64,000 bases of DNA from Corallococcus coralloides DSM 2259 (GTDB taxonomy: Bacteria; Myxococcota; Myxococcia; Myxococcales; Myxococcaceae): the NCBI RefSeq assembly GCF_000255295.1, contig NC_017030.1, forward strand, positions 2,232,001 through 2,296,000, written 5' to 3'. Within the stretch, counting starts at the first letter, position 1, and every line of letters starts with the position of its first letter. Of the stretch, positions 9,452 to 18,889 are shown in pieces. The position numbers and the translations under genes were made by a program. The notes beneath the pieces are model-generated. The model was not told the DNA's origin, searched no databases, and saw only the letters and a list, made by a program, of their open reading frames with translations.

Positions 9452-9631
9452 CACCCATGCACCCGGGGAGCGCACCGCGCCCTCCTTCCAGGGGCCTCCC
9501 ATGTCGATGCCATCCCGGACGTGCGACACGGTCTGGGGGCCCTGCACCAGCGTGCGCCTCACGGTCTCCTGGGTGGCCGCGCTCACCGGGAACTGTCCCC
9601 TGTAGAGCCGTGCCAGGAGGAACTGGGACAT
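9392..9631 (-). pseudogene. unrecognised C-terminal gene fragment
   Basis: A 79-codon minus-strand frame with good third-position GC bias that extends upstream without a plausible start. It reads like the end of a longer protein (a Phe-Leu-Leu-Ala-Arg-Leu-Tyr start, His-Pro-Ala-Leu-Ala-Ala-Ala-Ile near the end). I do not recognise the family. It overlaps the 3' end of the nitroreductase by 60 bp, consistent with a broken neighbour pushed against it. Confidence 0.35.
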
Positions 9632-9728
9632 GGGCGTGGGGGCACAGCAAGCTTCCCGCCAGCATCCATCTCCTCAGGAGCGCGGTCGGGGGCCGCAGGT
9701 GTGCTCGGAAGGACACGGTCCGAAGGTT

Positions 9729-9910
9729 TCAGCTCCGGGCCCGGCCACCGTCGCCCGCTCGATGGGGCGGGATCGCGCTTGCGATGAACTCGACGAGGTG
9801 ATCGGCGTGCCGGCCGAGTGATGGTGGGTTGCCGAGCCATGCCAGCGCCGCGATCAGCGCGAACAACTCCGTGCCGTCGATGTCGCTTCGCGCCTTCCCC
9901 GCGGCTTGAG
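9729..9910 (-). pseudogene. TetR-family regulator, C-terminal remnant
   Basis: About 60 codons resembling the ligand-binding C-terminus of TetR regulators: an Arg-Ser-Asp-Ile-Asp-Gly element, then a Leu-Ile-Ala-Ala-Leu-Ala-Trp-Leu helix and a closing Arg-His-Ala-Asp helix. The DNA-binding N-terminus is absent. Upstream the frame runs straight into a copy of the window's repeated hairpin (9917-9943), so the break point lies at about 9911. Confidence 0.55.
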
Positions 9911-9916
9911 CGCGGG

Positions 9917-9943
9917 AAAGGCCCTGCCGGGTTGGGGCAGGGC
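9917..9943. repeat. truncated copy of dispersed hairpin repeat (copy F)
   Basis: The sequence matches the hairpin core (AAGGCCCTGCC, loop, GGCAGGGC) of the five longer copies elsewhere in the window, but the T-run and flanks are missing. It lies between two pseudogene fragments. Confidence 0.6.
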
Positions 9944-9974
9944 GCCGCCAGGCTCCGAGGTCAGGACCGCGCCG

Positions 9975-10334
9975 TTGACCGCCTTCGTGATGTCCGAGGG
10001 CACCTGGCCACCTTGTCATAGGCGGAATGCATGTCGGTCCCCGCGATGGCAACGACAGAGGAGGACGGGTCAGGGCTCGCCGCGACATCCATCACATTGT
10101 CCGCGTAGCTCGTCGCGCTCTCCTGGGTCTCGAAGACCGCCGGCCCCACGCCAGCGACCATTGTCCCCCCATGGCCTTCTGGACGTCCGGCAGGGCCAGG
10201 AAGGAGCTCAGCTGGGTTTGCAGGGCCTTGGTCATCGTCCGGGTATCGCATTGCATGTCACCCATCCGGTTGGATTCCTGGGTGGGGAGAAAGGCTTTCT
10301 GACAGGGATTGAGAGCAAAGGTGGGGGCGGACAT
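9975..10334 (-). pseudogene. lipase-like protein, frameshifted and truncated
   Basis: Two minus-strand frames together encode the N-terminus of a lipase-family-like protein. The first (10334 to about 10170) begins Met-Ser-Ala-Pro-Thr. After a run of six C on the plus strand (10165-10170) the frame changes, and the homology continues with GPAVFET, then a Tyr-Ala-Asp-Asn-Val-Met segment and VVAIAGTD followed by Ser-Ala-Tyr-Asp. This is the Val-Val-Ala-Ile-Ala-Gly-Thr strand of that family. The match is lost near 9990, well before any catalytic serine. The family call is from motif resemblance only. Confidence 0.5.
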
Positions 10335-10548
10335 GGGCTTCCTCCGGTTCGTTGTGGAAACGACTCTGTGAATAGGGGGCGCGTCCCGGTGTGTGCCTGT
10401 TCATGCAGTCGCAGCAGGTTGTCTGATTGCGCCCAACCTGGAGTCTCGACAATTCGGTGCGGTACAGTGGTTGTGTTTCCGCCAGGGGGCAGCACCGCGG
10501 AGCCATTGACTCGAGTGAAGCACGCGAATGTCAGGGGGATGTTGCTTC

Positions 10549-13500
10549 ATGTCAGGCGTGAAGGCGCAAACCACTCGAGAAGCGGTGCATGCCCGGTCCA
10601 CGTCGTCCGTGGGCCCTCGCTTCGATGCGCGGCAGGACCTGGAGGCCGAGCGGGCGAAGGTGCGGGACATCCTCGACACCGGGCAGACCCTGGCGCCCGC
10701 CACGCGCCACTCGATGGAGTCCGCCTTCGGCACGGGCTTTGGCGACGTGCGCGTGCACACCTCGCCCGAGGCGGGGGGCGCGGCGCGGGCGCTCGGGGCA
10801 CGGGCCTTCACGGTGGGGACGGACATCGTCTTCGGAGCGGGGAACTACCGCCCCGGTGTCCCCTCGGGAGAGCGCCTCATCGCGCATGAATTGGCGCATG
10901 TGGTGCAGCAGCGCTCGGCGGGCGTGAGCGGGCTGGCGGCCTTTCCAGAATCCGTGTCCACGCCCTCGCACCCAGCCGAGGTGGAGGCGGAGCGGGCCGC
11001 CTCGCTCGCGGTGAACGGCCTGCCGGTTCCCCGGCTCACGCCTGGCGCCGGCGCGGTGATGCGCGACGTGAGCATGAACCTGGACGCCGGGCCGGAAGCG
11101 GACGTCGTGCCCGTGCGGCCCACGGCGCGCACGAACCGGCAGATGGTGGTGGAGGGGCGGGAGGCCGTCGCCAATGCGCTGGATCCGAAGCAGCGCCATC
11201 TCGTTGCGGACCTGACGCACCTCATCGTCTCCGGACAGGACGTCCTCTGGTTCGATGCGAACGGGAAGCGCAAGGGCACGTTCGCCATGCGACCGGACGC
11301 GGTCATCTGGGCGACGGGGTACTACCTGGCCATGGAGTCGGAGCTGGTGCGCCTGGTCGAGCAGAAGAACGAGCGTTGGTGGGCGCCATGGTCCTTCGAG
11401 AATGCCAAGACGGGCCTCCTGCTCAACTGGCTCCAACCGGCGGAGGCGAAGCGCTTCCAGGCGGAGGTCGCCCCGGTGGGGTCGCTGGTGGCGCTGGTGG
11501 GCATTCCCGAGACGAAGCCCGCGGACGATTCCAGCGCCGGGGATGCCGCGAACGCCGAGCGGCTCGTCGCGAAGGTGCGCGAGCGCATTGCCCGGAGCGT
11601 CGCCGCGAAGGAGGGGGACGGGGGGACTTCCACTCCTGGCGGAGAGGGAAAGGGCGTTCCGGATCGGTTGGTGGTGTGGTCCGACGAGCGTGGCCCCTTC
11701 GTCAACGTCTGGGCGGACGGGGTCTGCAAGGTCCTGCCCCTGTCGGACGGCGAGACGGAGGAGGCGCTCCAGTCGCGCGTGGAAGAGGCCACCGAGGAGC
11801 TGCGCGAGTCCCGCGACGCGGCCAACAGCACGAAGGTCGCGAAGGGGGCGAAGCAGACGGGATTCACGGGCAAGGACGGCCAGTTCGTGGGGGGCGCATT
11901 GCCCGCGGACGTGCCCAGGCTGGCGGGCGCCCGGAATGTCGCCAACACGCTGCCGTACCCCGCGAAGATCGCCAACTACGGCCCGGAGATCACCGTCACC
12001 GGCTCGAGCAGCCGCTTCGAGATGATGCTGGATTACACGTCCGCGGGCTCGACGACCCTGGACCAGGTGGGCGCGCGGATGCAGCCCATCACGTACTTCT
12101 GGGACATCTTCGACGTCACGGACATGCAGCCCGAGAGCCGGGGCGACATGCGCAACGCGGCCCTGAGCTCCGCCAACCAGCTCTCGCGCACGGATGCCAT
12201 CGCTCGCGACTTCGGGCGGAAGATGGACGACATCGCGGAGGACACGGCGGCGGACGTGGACGACGCCACGTCCGGTTCGGCGCTGTCCGTGGTGGCCACC
12301 TGGCCCGCGCGCTCCGCGTGGTTGGGGGTGGTGGGGCTGAGCAACGTGGTGCGCTTCGGGAAGGCGAGCATCAGCAGCTACATCGACCTGGTCACCACGC
12401 CTCGGAGCGAGCAGGGCGTGGGGTGGGACCACGAGGGCGAGTTCCTCATCCGCTGCGTCGCTTCGCCCCAGTTCGACGACGACTCGCCCGTCCGTCGCGC
12501 CTCCAGCGTGGCCGCGGTCGTCGTCAAGGTGATGGACGTGAACCAGCGCGCGACGCAGGTGAACGACCAGAACCTCGCGAAGCTCAGGCGACTGGAGGCG
12601 CTGCGCGACCAGGCCACGGGGGAGGAGCGTGACGGGCTCGACGCCCAGATCGCGGCCCTGCGAAGGGTGGAGACCGCCAGCGTGGCGGAGCTGGGCGGCG
12701 ATGCGCGCACGGCGATCGAGGAGCGCATCGCGGTGGCGAACCAGCTCGCCGCGGATCGCAAGGGGAGCGTCGCCAGGGACTCGCGGACACCGGCGTCGCG
12801 ATTGCTGGATGCGCAGCTCGAGCTGCAGGGCATCCCGCTGGAGGAGTACCAGCAGCAGCTCGCCCAGCAGAAGGAGCAGGTGGGCCAGCGGCTCCAGCTC
12901 ATCGGCAAGGTGGGCGCGCGCATCCCGGGGGCCAACTTCCGGCCGGCCGTGACGCTGGTCTCCGAGGAGAACGGTCAGGTCCACGAGCTCGTCATGATGC
13001 TGGGCGAGGCGGCGGGCTCGCGCGAGGGAGCGCGTCACTACCTGCTGGCGGACGTCACGGCGCCCTCTCCGAAGGACCGCTACGTCTTCGAGGGGCGCAG
13101 CAGTCAGGCGGGGACGAAGGGCCATGCGGAGGCGGTGCGCAAGGCGTTCGTCGACTTCCGGGAGAACAACGGCTACGGGCGTGGCACGCTGGCCCTCCGG
13201 TTGCCGAAGGCGCTGGAGGACGCGGCGGGCGGCCCCTTGGGGCTGGAGCCTCGCATGCGCAGCGCCCCGGGCACGCGCGGCCGGGTGATGCAGCGCCTGA
13301 CGGACCTGGCCACCGTGGCGGAGATCGCGGGCCTGTTCCTCACCGGCCCCGCGGGCCTGGCGGTCGGACTGGCCGGTGGCCTGGCGGGGGCGGTCGTCGC
13401 GGTGGACAGCCTGTCCCGGCGGCACTCGGCGGGCGCGCTCCAGTGGGACTTCCAGACCATCATGGACGTCTCGGCCATCGTCGGCGGAGTGGCGGCGGTG

Positions 13501-15615
13501 GCAGCTCCCGCGCTGTCGGCACTGCGCAACGCGCCCCGCTGGGCCAAGCGCGTGGAGCGGCTGCAGGGAATCCTCCACATCTACGGCGTCACCCAGCTCG
13601 GCTCGACGGTCATCGTCATTCCGTACCAGCTCGAGATGGAGCTGGCGGAGCTGGAGAAGTTGCAGGGGCAGCTCAGTCCGGGTCAGCTGGCGGCGCGGCG
13701 GGCGGAGGCCATCCTCGGCGCGGTCCGTTCGGGGTTGATGACGGCGGGCTCGGCGGTGCAGATGCTCCACCCGCCCGACGCGGGCGGCTCGCCTCATGCC
13801 GCGGACTCCGAGGACGGCCTCGCCACGCGACCGGCGGAGGGGGAGCCTCGGGTCTCCACGCCGGACGAGGTCATGGAGCCGGTGTCACGTGAGGCACATG
13901 AGGCCCGTGCGCCCGGCGACGAGGGGCCGCTGCCCGTGGATGCCGCGGGGCCGACGGCGCGTCCGCCCGCGAAGAGCGAACGCGTCACGGCGCTGGAGCT
14001 CGAGCTGGGCGATCTCCAGGGCAAGGTGGCCGTGGTGGAGGTGGGTCCCCCGGAGTTGAAGGGGCGCTCCACGCGGGTGCGCTACCGGAAGGGCCGGGTC
14101 CAGATCGAAGTGGGACCCGAGGCGGGGCCTCACCAGATCCGCACGCACGTGGAGACGGCGCGGCTCCTGCGCCGCTACGAGGGGCCCATCGGCCACATCC
14201 GTCGGCTGCTGAGCCGGCTCGTCCAGGCCGTCACGCGCATCGCCGGCGACGTCATCCCCGCCTACGGCACGCTCGGCTTCGAGTCCCGGCTGGAGGTGCG
14301 CAAGCTGAACCGCATCATCAGCGAGCTGGAGTCCCTCCACGCGGGCATCGACGAACGCATCCAGAAGGTCGGAGACAAGGAGGGCTCGGCGCTGGCCCGT
14401 GAGAAGGAGTCCGTCCAGCGGGACATCGCGGAGCTGGAGCTCCAGCTCGAACACTACGAGCGACTCGTCGACTCCCTGGAGGCCGGGCGTGGCTATGTGG
14501 CCGCGGAGTACGATGCTGCGACCAAGACCACGCTCTCCACGGTGAAGGGGGATCTGGCGACCCTCCGGACCGCGCTCGAGAAGGATGGGAAGCTGTCGAT
14601 CGTCACGAAGATCATCGACCAGGCGGCGCTCCTCCAGCAGCAGGGACGGATGACGGGGGTCGAGGCCTGGGTCCAAAATGCCGTGGAACGCGACAAGACG
14701 CCCCGGTTGCTGGAGCAGCGCCTGAGCGAACTCTCCGGGGCCGTGAAACAGGCGTTGTTGTCGCCCGCGGATCTCGTGGCCCTGGTTTCGCCGCCCTCGG
14801 GGAGCACGGCACCGTTCACGACCTCCGTGACGGCTGGCGGCGGGAGGGCCCGCAGGCAGATAGGGGAGCGCGAGAAGGCCGCGCGCCAGTGGTTCTCGGA
14901 AGACCAGGTTGCCGCGTTCGACCTCTGGGCGGATCTTCAGGTGAGCCGCGGCATCAACCTTGAGAAGGCCCTGGACACCAGTGGAGGGAAGGGATTGAAG
15001 GAACCCGCCGTGAGGGGCCAGGTCGATTCCATGGCGGACTCGATGACCATGACGGAGCAGGCCCACCGGCATGTCGCGAACCTGGTGGGAGATCCTCTCC
15101 GTCCCGACCTGCCTTATGTACGCACTGAAAAGGACGTCCGAATCATTTCGGGGACCAAGCAGGCCGAGATGCGCGACTTCGAGATCGAGCAAGCCTCCGA
15201 ACTCCATCAGCGCTCCAAGGAGGCGGTCGTCCTCTTCGCCAGCGACGCCGCGGGGAATTCATTTCCGGGCATCGACGGCACCATCGGCTCCCCGCCACGC
15301 GCCATACAGCTCAAGTATCTCCCAACGTCCGCCGATGCCTCCGCCGCGCGCAGCACGGCCATGGGCGCCCTGGAAAGGGCGCGCAATGCCGGATTCAACG
15401 ATGTGGAGGTCTACATCAAGTCGGATGGCAAGGAGATGAAGGACGTTCAGGCCGGCTGGGGTGGCCCCTTGAGCGCGGACGGCGGGCCCCGGACGGTGGG
15501 AGACGTCTTCGAGAATCAGATCATCAAGCTCATCGAAATCCAATGTTCCAATGGGGTACTGCGGGTCGAGCTCGTGAACGGAACGTACGTCTTCAAGACG
15601 ACGCACGTCTTCTAG
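10549..15615 (+). CDS. DUF4157 (eCIS core) effector with nuclease-like C-terminus
   Basis: 1688 residues from the ATG at 10549, preceded at 11 nt by a G-run; an in-frame ATG at 10528 is the alternative. Residues about 45-125 are a DUF4157/eCIS-core domain (FGTGFGDVRVHT motif) ending in the metalloprotease-like helix His113-Glu-Leu-Ala-His117. DUF4157 is known as a marker of eCIS-loaded cargo. A long middle region is followed by two hydrophobic stretches (about 920-957 and 971-1000) and a strong coiled coil (about 1249-1315). The last 150 residues contain Glu1545/Glu1547, Asp1576-Gly and Gln1587-Leu-Lys1589, spaced like a PD-(D/E)xK nuclease (inference). It lies upstream of, and on the same strand as, the injector operon. 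Likely the injected toxin. Confidence 0.85.
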   Translation: MSGVKAQTTREAVHARSTSSVGPRFDARQDLEAERAKVRDILDTGQTLAPATRHSMESAFGTGFGDVRVHTSPEAGGAARALGARAFTVGTDIVFGAGNYRPGVPSGERLIAHELAHVVQQRSAGVSGLAAFPESVSTPSHPAEVEAERAASLAVNGLPVPRLTPGAGAVMRDVSMNLDAGPEADVVPVRPTARTNRQMVVEGREAVANALDPKQRHLVADLTHLIVSGQDVLWFDANGKRKGTFAMRPDAVIWATGYYLAMESELVRLVEQKNERWWAPWSFENAKTGLLLNWLQPAEAKRFQAEVAPVGSLVALVGIPETKPADDSSAGDAANAERLVAKVRERIARSVAAKEGDGGTSTPGGEGKGVPDRLVVWSDERGPFVNVWADGVCKVLPLSDGETEEALQSRVEEATEELRESRDAANSTKVAKGAKQTGFTGKDGQFVGGALPADVPRLAGARNVANTLPYPAKIANYGPEITVTGSSSRFEMMLDYTSAGSTTLDQVGARMQPITYFWDIFDVTDMQPESRGDMRNAALSSANQLSRTDAIARDFGRKMDDIAEDTAADVDDATSGSALSVVATWPARSAWLGVVGLSNVVRFGKASISSYIDLVTTPRSEQGVGWDHEGEFLIRCVASPQFDDDSPVRRASSVAAVVVKVMDVNQRATQVNDQNLAKLRRLEALRDQATGEERDGLDAQIAALRRVETASVAELGGDARTAIEERIAVANQLAADRKGSVARDSRTPASRLLDAQLELQGIPLEEYQQQLAQQKEQVGQRLQLIGKVGARIPGANFRPAVTLVSEENGQVHELVMMLGEAAGSREGARHYLLADVTAPSPKDRYVFEGRSSQAGTKGHAEAVRKAFVDFRENNGYGRGTLALRLPKALEDAAGGPLGLEPRMRSAPGTRGRVMQRLTDLATVAEIAGLFLTGPAGLAVGLAGGLAGAVVAVDSLSRRHSAGALQWDFQTIMDVSAIVGGVAAVAAPALSALRNAPRWAKRVERLQGILHIYGVTQLGSTVIVIPYQLEMELAELEKLQGQLSPGQLAARRAEAILGAVRSGLMTAGSAVQMLHPPDAGGSPHAADSEDGLATRPAEGEPRVSTPDEVMEPVSREAHEARAPGDEGPLPVDAAGPTARPPAKSERVTALELELGDLQGKVAVVEVGPPELKGRSTRVRYRKGRVQIEVGPEAGPHQIRTHVETARLLRRYEGPIGHIRRLLSRLVQAVTRIAGDVIPAYGTLGFESRLEVRKLNRIISELESLHAGIDERIQKVGDKEGSALAREKESVQRDIAELELQLEHYERLVDSLEAGRGYVAAEYDAATKTTLSTVKGDLATLRTALEKDGKLSIVTKIIDQAALLQQQGRMTGVEAWVQNAVERDKTPRLLEQRLSELSGAVKQALLSPADLVALVSPPSGSTAPFTTSVTAGGGRARRQIGEREKAARQWFSEDQVAAFDLWADLQVSRGINLEKALDTSGGKGLKEPAVRGQVDSMADSMTMTEQAHRHVANLVGDPLRPDLPYVRTEKDVRIISGTKQAEMRDFEIEQASELHQRSKEAVVLFASDAAGNSFPGIDGTIGSPPRAIQLKYLPTSADASAARSTAMGALERARNAGFNDVEVYIKSDGKEMKDVQAGWGGPLSADGGPRTVGDVFENQIIKLIEIQCSNGVLRVELVNGTYVFKTTHVF

Positions 15616-15623
15616 GAGAAGTG

Positions 15624-16586
15624 ATGGCTGGACTCTTCATCAAAGCGTTTGCGCCGGGCGTGGGGACCGCCGAGGCCGCGGACCGGCTCGCGGAGGCCCT
15701 GGCGAAGACTGGCAGGGCCATCCACTCGCGGCAGTGGCGCCACGGGGCCGGGCCTTCCTCCGGGGCCGGCCCCTGGCGGTTCTCCTGGCGGGTGATCCGC
15801 GCCACCGCGAGAGGCGGCACGGCGTTGACCCTCCAGGACGGACCCGCCGAGAGCTGGGACCTCGACTTCTTCCGGGCGCTGTCCTCGGTGGTGGATGGCG
15901 TGGTGGTGGGCATGGACCTGTATGACCTCCTGTCTCGCCAGGGACTCGCCAGCTTCTTCGCCGGACGCACGATGGAGGTGTCCCTCGAGGATGCCGGCCT
16001 CCCGCGCATCGCGCTGGGCGCTCCTCCGCCCCACCTGCTCCTCGGTGGCGCCTCCCTGGAAAGCGTGTACGAGGAGCGCTTCGGCAACTTCTGCAACTCC
16101 GTGGGCTCCCTCTTGTACGTGGGAGAAGTCCTCGAAGAGGGACACTGGGAGGTGGCGCCTCCCGCCACGGACTATGTGCGGGAGACCCTGCCAACCGAGA
16201 GCCTCCTGGTGTTGGCGAATGTCGAGGCGTCGGACTGGAGCGCCGTGGCCGGACGGCTCGCCCCGGGTGGACGGTGGCGCGCGGGACTGACACCGAGCCT
16301 GAAGACTTCCTTCGTCGAACTGCGTCACCCAGGCGTCTTCGACGAAGCACGCGTCATCGCCATCTCCAAGGCACTCGCATGTCCCGTCTCGGCCATCGAG
16401 TTGGTGTCGGGCGGTTCGCCCTTCCAGTGGGTCGAGGCGAACCAAGGGGACCTGGAGTCGTCGGGCGTGGGCACGACCGGCATGGATTTCTTCAACACGC
16501 TCGGCCGCGCCGTCTTCTTCCTGGGGGAGGGGCCCGGGCTGGTGTTCGGTCGTGGCGCCGGCGGGTGGCACGAAATCCCCAGATGA
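15624..16586 (+). CDS. hypothetical protein, candidate immunity protein for the DUF4157 effector
   Basis: 320 residues. The ATG at 15624 follows the effector stop by 8 bp and has an AGGAGA ribosome site, so the two genes are cotranscribed. No signal peptide or membrane helix: a cytoplasmic mixed alpha/beta protein. No family recognised. Position directly after a polymorphic-toxin-like C-terminus and before the structural operon fits an immunity role, but this is inference from context. A chaperone or a second cargo protein are the alternatives. Confidence 0.6.
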   Translation: MAGLFIKAFAPGVGTAEAADRLAEALAKTGRAIHSRQWRHGAGPSSGAGPWRFSWRVIRATARGGTALTLQDGPAESWDLDFFRALSSVVDGVVVGMDLYDLLSRQGLASFFAGRTMEVSLEDAGLPRIALGAPPPHLLLGGASLESVYEERFGNFCNSVGSLLYVGEVLEEGHWEVAPPATDYVRETLPTESLLVLANVEASDWSAVAGRLAPGGRWRAGLTPSLKTSFVELRHPGVFDEARVIAISKALACPVSAIELVSGGSPFQWVEANQGDLESSGVGTTGMDFFNTLGRAVFFLGEGPGLVFGRGAGGWHEIPR

Positions 16587-16898
16587 ATCCGGCTTGATTC
16601 AAACCATGGGCCAGATCGAAAGACAGACCCGATGGGGCTTGGAAAAATCACCGCGATAAAACCAAGGCATAAAGGCTGGCGCGTATAGTTGATGGATTGG
16701 CGGGGGAAGTGATAAATAGATGTCAGACCCCCTGGTTATAAGCCTCGTCAACGCAGGGACATGGAACCGGCGCCAGTCGCGCCGCCGTGTTCATTCGTGG
16801 GACAGAATTGTCTTGCTGATGGCCAGTGGCTGTGTGGCTTGGATTGCGTCATGACCTGATGGGTCGGGCGCCTGATATTCATTTCAAGGAGAGGTGGC
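16587..16898 (+). promoter_or_regulatory. leader region of the eCIS structural operon
   Basis: 312 bp with no gene, clearly more A/T-rich than its surroundings (the stretches around 16640-16700 and 16710-16745 stand out). It separates the effector pair from the injector operon and most likely holds the operon promoter. A TATAGT element at 16684 could be a -10 box, but no good -35 partner is visible. The region ends in an AAGGAGAGG ribosome site just before the sheath ATG. Confidence 0.5.
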
Positions 16899-18866
16899 AT
16901 GGCGACCTATCTGCATCCAGGTGTCTACCTGGAGGAGATTCCGAGCGGTGCAAAGCCTATCGAAGGAGTCGCCACGTCGCTGGCTGCCTTCGTGGGCGCG
17001 GCGACGCGGGGGCCTCTGGGCACTCCGGTGCTGGTGCACAGTCTGGAGGAGTACGAGCGCACCTTCGGGGCCATCAGCAGTGAGCAGGATGTGATGGGTT
17101 TCGCGGTGCTGGCCTACTACCAGAACGGCGGCAAGGACGCGTATATCGCCCGCGTGGCGGACCCCACGGGGGCCGTGGCGGCCACCGCGACGCTGAACAA
17201 CGCGGATGTGTCGCCGGACCCGGTGCTCAAGTTGAGCGCCACCAGCCCCGGAGACTGGGGCAACGGCCTCCACCATCGCGTGGTGCGCTCGGCCTCCACG
17301 GCGGCGCCGACCTTCACGCTCGAAGTGGGCCACATGGAGCTGGTGGACGGGCTGCAACGCTTCAAGGCGGACCTGTCCTTCCCGAACCTGTCCATGAACG
17401 AGCGCTCACCGAGCTACGCGCTGTCGGTGGTCAACGGCGACTCCTCGCCGGTGCGGCTCGAGTTCGCCAACGCCTCCGTGAAGGACCTGGCCGACTCCGG
17501 CAAGCTGACGGGCGCGGCCCTCCACGCGACGGCGGTTCCCGCCAACTACTTCACCACCTTCGGCCTCCCGGAGGAGCTGTCGTTCAGCATCAACCTGGAC
17601 GCGCTGGGCACGCGCAACTTCACTGTCCTGAAGACGCCCCTGGCGCTCGGGGGGACGGACGCGGACGCGGACGCGGCGAAGGTGGCCGCCGCCATCCAGC
17701 TGGCGGTGCGGGGCATCTCCGGCACGGACGCGCCCTTCAAGGACTTCACCTGCACCTACGAAACGGCCACGCGCCAGTTCGTGCTCTCGTCGCCGAAGTC
17801 GTCGTACGCCTCCGTGGAGGTCTACGACACGGGCTCGGGCCCCACGCTCGCCAAGGTGATGAGGCTGGACCCGGCCTCCAACCCCACCGCGGCACACGGC
17901 GCCGTGATGCTGACGCCCGCGTCGGTGGAGGCCAGCTCGACGGCGAAGCTCGCGGGCGGGGCGGCCAACGCGCCCCGCCCGGAGGACTTCCAGGCCGTCT
18001 TCGGTGGCGCGCTGAGGAAGATCCGCGACATCACCACGGTGGTGCTGCCGGGCAACGCGCTGCCGAGCACCGGCGCGGGCAACGGCGCCGTCGCCGCGGC
18101 GCTCGCGCACTGCGAGGAGATGCGCAACCGGGTGCTCATCGTCGACCCGGAGCCTGGCTTCGAGCTGACGTCGGCCTCGCGCGTGGACCAGCTCAAGCTG
18201 CCGACGTCCACCTATGCCGTCGCCTACTACCCCTGGGTGAAGGTGGCCAACCCCTTCTACAAGGCGGAGGCGCCGGGCACGAAGAGCCCCACTGTGAAGG
18301 TGGCGCCGTCGGCGTTCGCGGCGGGCATGTGGTCGCGCGTCGACGCGCGCCGGGGCGTGTGGAAGGCGCCCGCGGGCGTGGAGACGGGGCTGACGGGCGT
18401 GGCGGGCCTGGAGTTCGGTGTGGATGACGGCGTGCAGGACCAGCTCAACCCGCTGGGCGTCAACGCGCTGCGCGCGCTGCCGAACTTCGGCTCGGTCATC
18501 TGGGGGGCGCGCACGCTGGCCACCAAGGCGGACCCGGAGTGGCGCTACGTGTCCGTGCGCCGCACGGCCATCCTCATCGAGCAGAGCGTCTACAACGGCA
18601 TCCAGTGGGCGGTGTTCGAGCCCAATGACCACCGGTTGCACGCGGCGCTGCGCACCAACATCGGCTCGTTCATGGACGGCCTGTTCCGGGCCGGTGCCTT
18701 CCAGGGAGAGAAGGCCTCCGACGCGTACTTCGTCCGCTGCGGTCTGGGCGACACCATGACCCAGGGGGACATCGACCGGGGGCAGGTCATCGTCGTCGTC
18801 GGGTTCGCGCCGCTCAAGGCCGCTGAGTTCGTCATCGTCCGCATCCAGCAGAAGCTCCAGCAGTAG
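16899..18866 (+). CDS. contractile tail sheath protein
   Basis: 655 residues; the start is supported by a strong AAGGAGAGG site. The N-terminus has the sheath hallmark His-Pro-Gly-Val-Tyr-Leu-Glu-Glu-Ile, and the C-terminus has the conserved sheath core (Arg-Arg-Thr-Ala-Ile-Leu-Ile-Glu near residue 560, then a closing Ile-Val-Val-Val-Gly-Phe-Ala-Pro strand). The extra middle domain makes it longer than many eCIS sheaths and probably decorates the outside. It polymerises around the inner tube and contracts to drive injection. First gene of the 16-gene operon, and the only sheath gene seen, whereas AFP/PVC-type loci carry several. Confidence 0.95.
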   Translation: MATYLHPGVYLEEIPSGAKPIEGVATSLAAFVGAATRGPLGTPVLVHSLEEYERTFGAISSEQDVMGFAVLAYYQNGGKDAYIARVADPTGAVAATATLNNADVSPDPVLKLSATSPGDWGNGLHHRVVRSASTAAPTFTLEVGHMELVDGLQRFKADLSFPNLSMNERSPSYALSVVNGDSSPVRLEFANASVKDLADSGKLTGAALHATAVPANYFTTFGLPEELSFSINLDALGTRNFTVLKTPLALGGTDADADAAKVAAAIQLAVRGISGTDAPFKDFTCTYETATRQFVLSSPKSSYASVEVYDTGSGPTLAKVMRLDPASNPTAAHGAVMLTPASVEASSTAKLAGGAANAPRPEDFQAVFGGALRKIRDITTVVLPGNALPSTGAGNGAVAAALAHCEEMRNRVLIVDPEPGFELTSASRVDQLKLPTSTYAVAYYPWVKVANPFYKAEAPGTKSPTVKVAPSAFAAGMWSRVDARRGVWKAPAGVETGLTGVAGLEFGVDDGVQDQLNPLGVNALRALPNFGSVIWGARTLATKADPEWRYVSVRRTAILIEQSVYNGIQWAVFEPNDHRLHAALRTNIGSFMDGLFRAGAFQGEKASDAYFVRCGLGDTMTQGDIDRGQVIVVVGFAPLKAAEFVIVRIQQKLQQ

Positions 18867-18889
18867 GTCCACGACCGAGGTGATGAGAC

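Noticed and set aside
10552-13797. 1081-codon open frame on the minus strand opposite the DUF4157 gene
   Set aside because: Typical high-GC antisense shadow: Arg/His/Leu-rich, no motifs, no ribosome site, and it lies over a gene with clear domains.
16830-16860. Sigma-54 promoter before the sheath gene
   Set aside because: A TGGC...TTGC pair is present but the GG-to-GC spacing is two bases too short.
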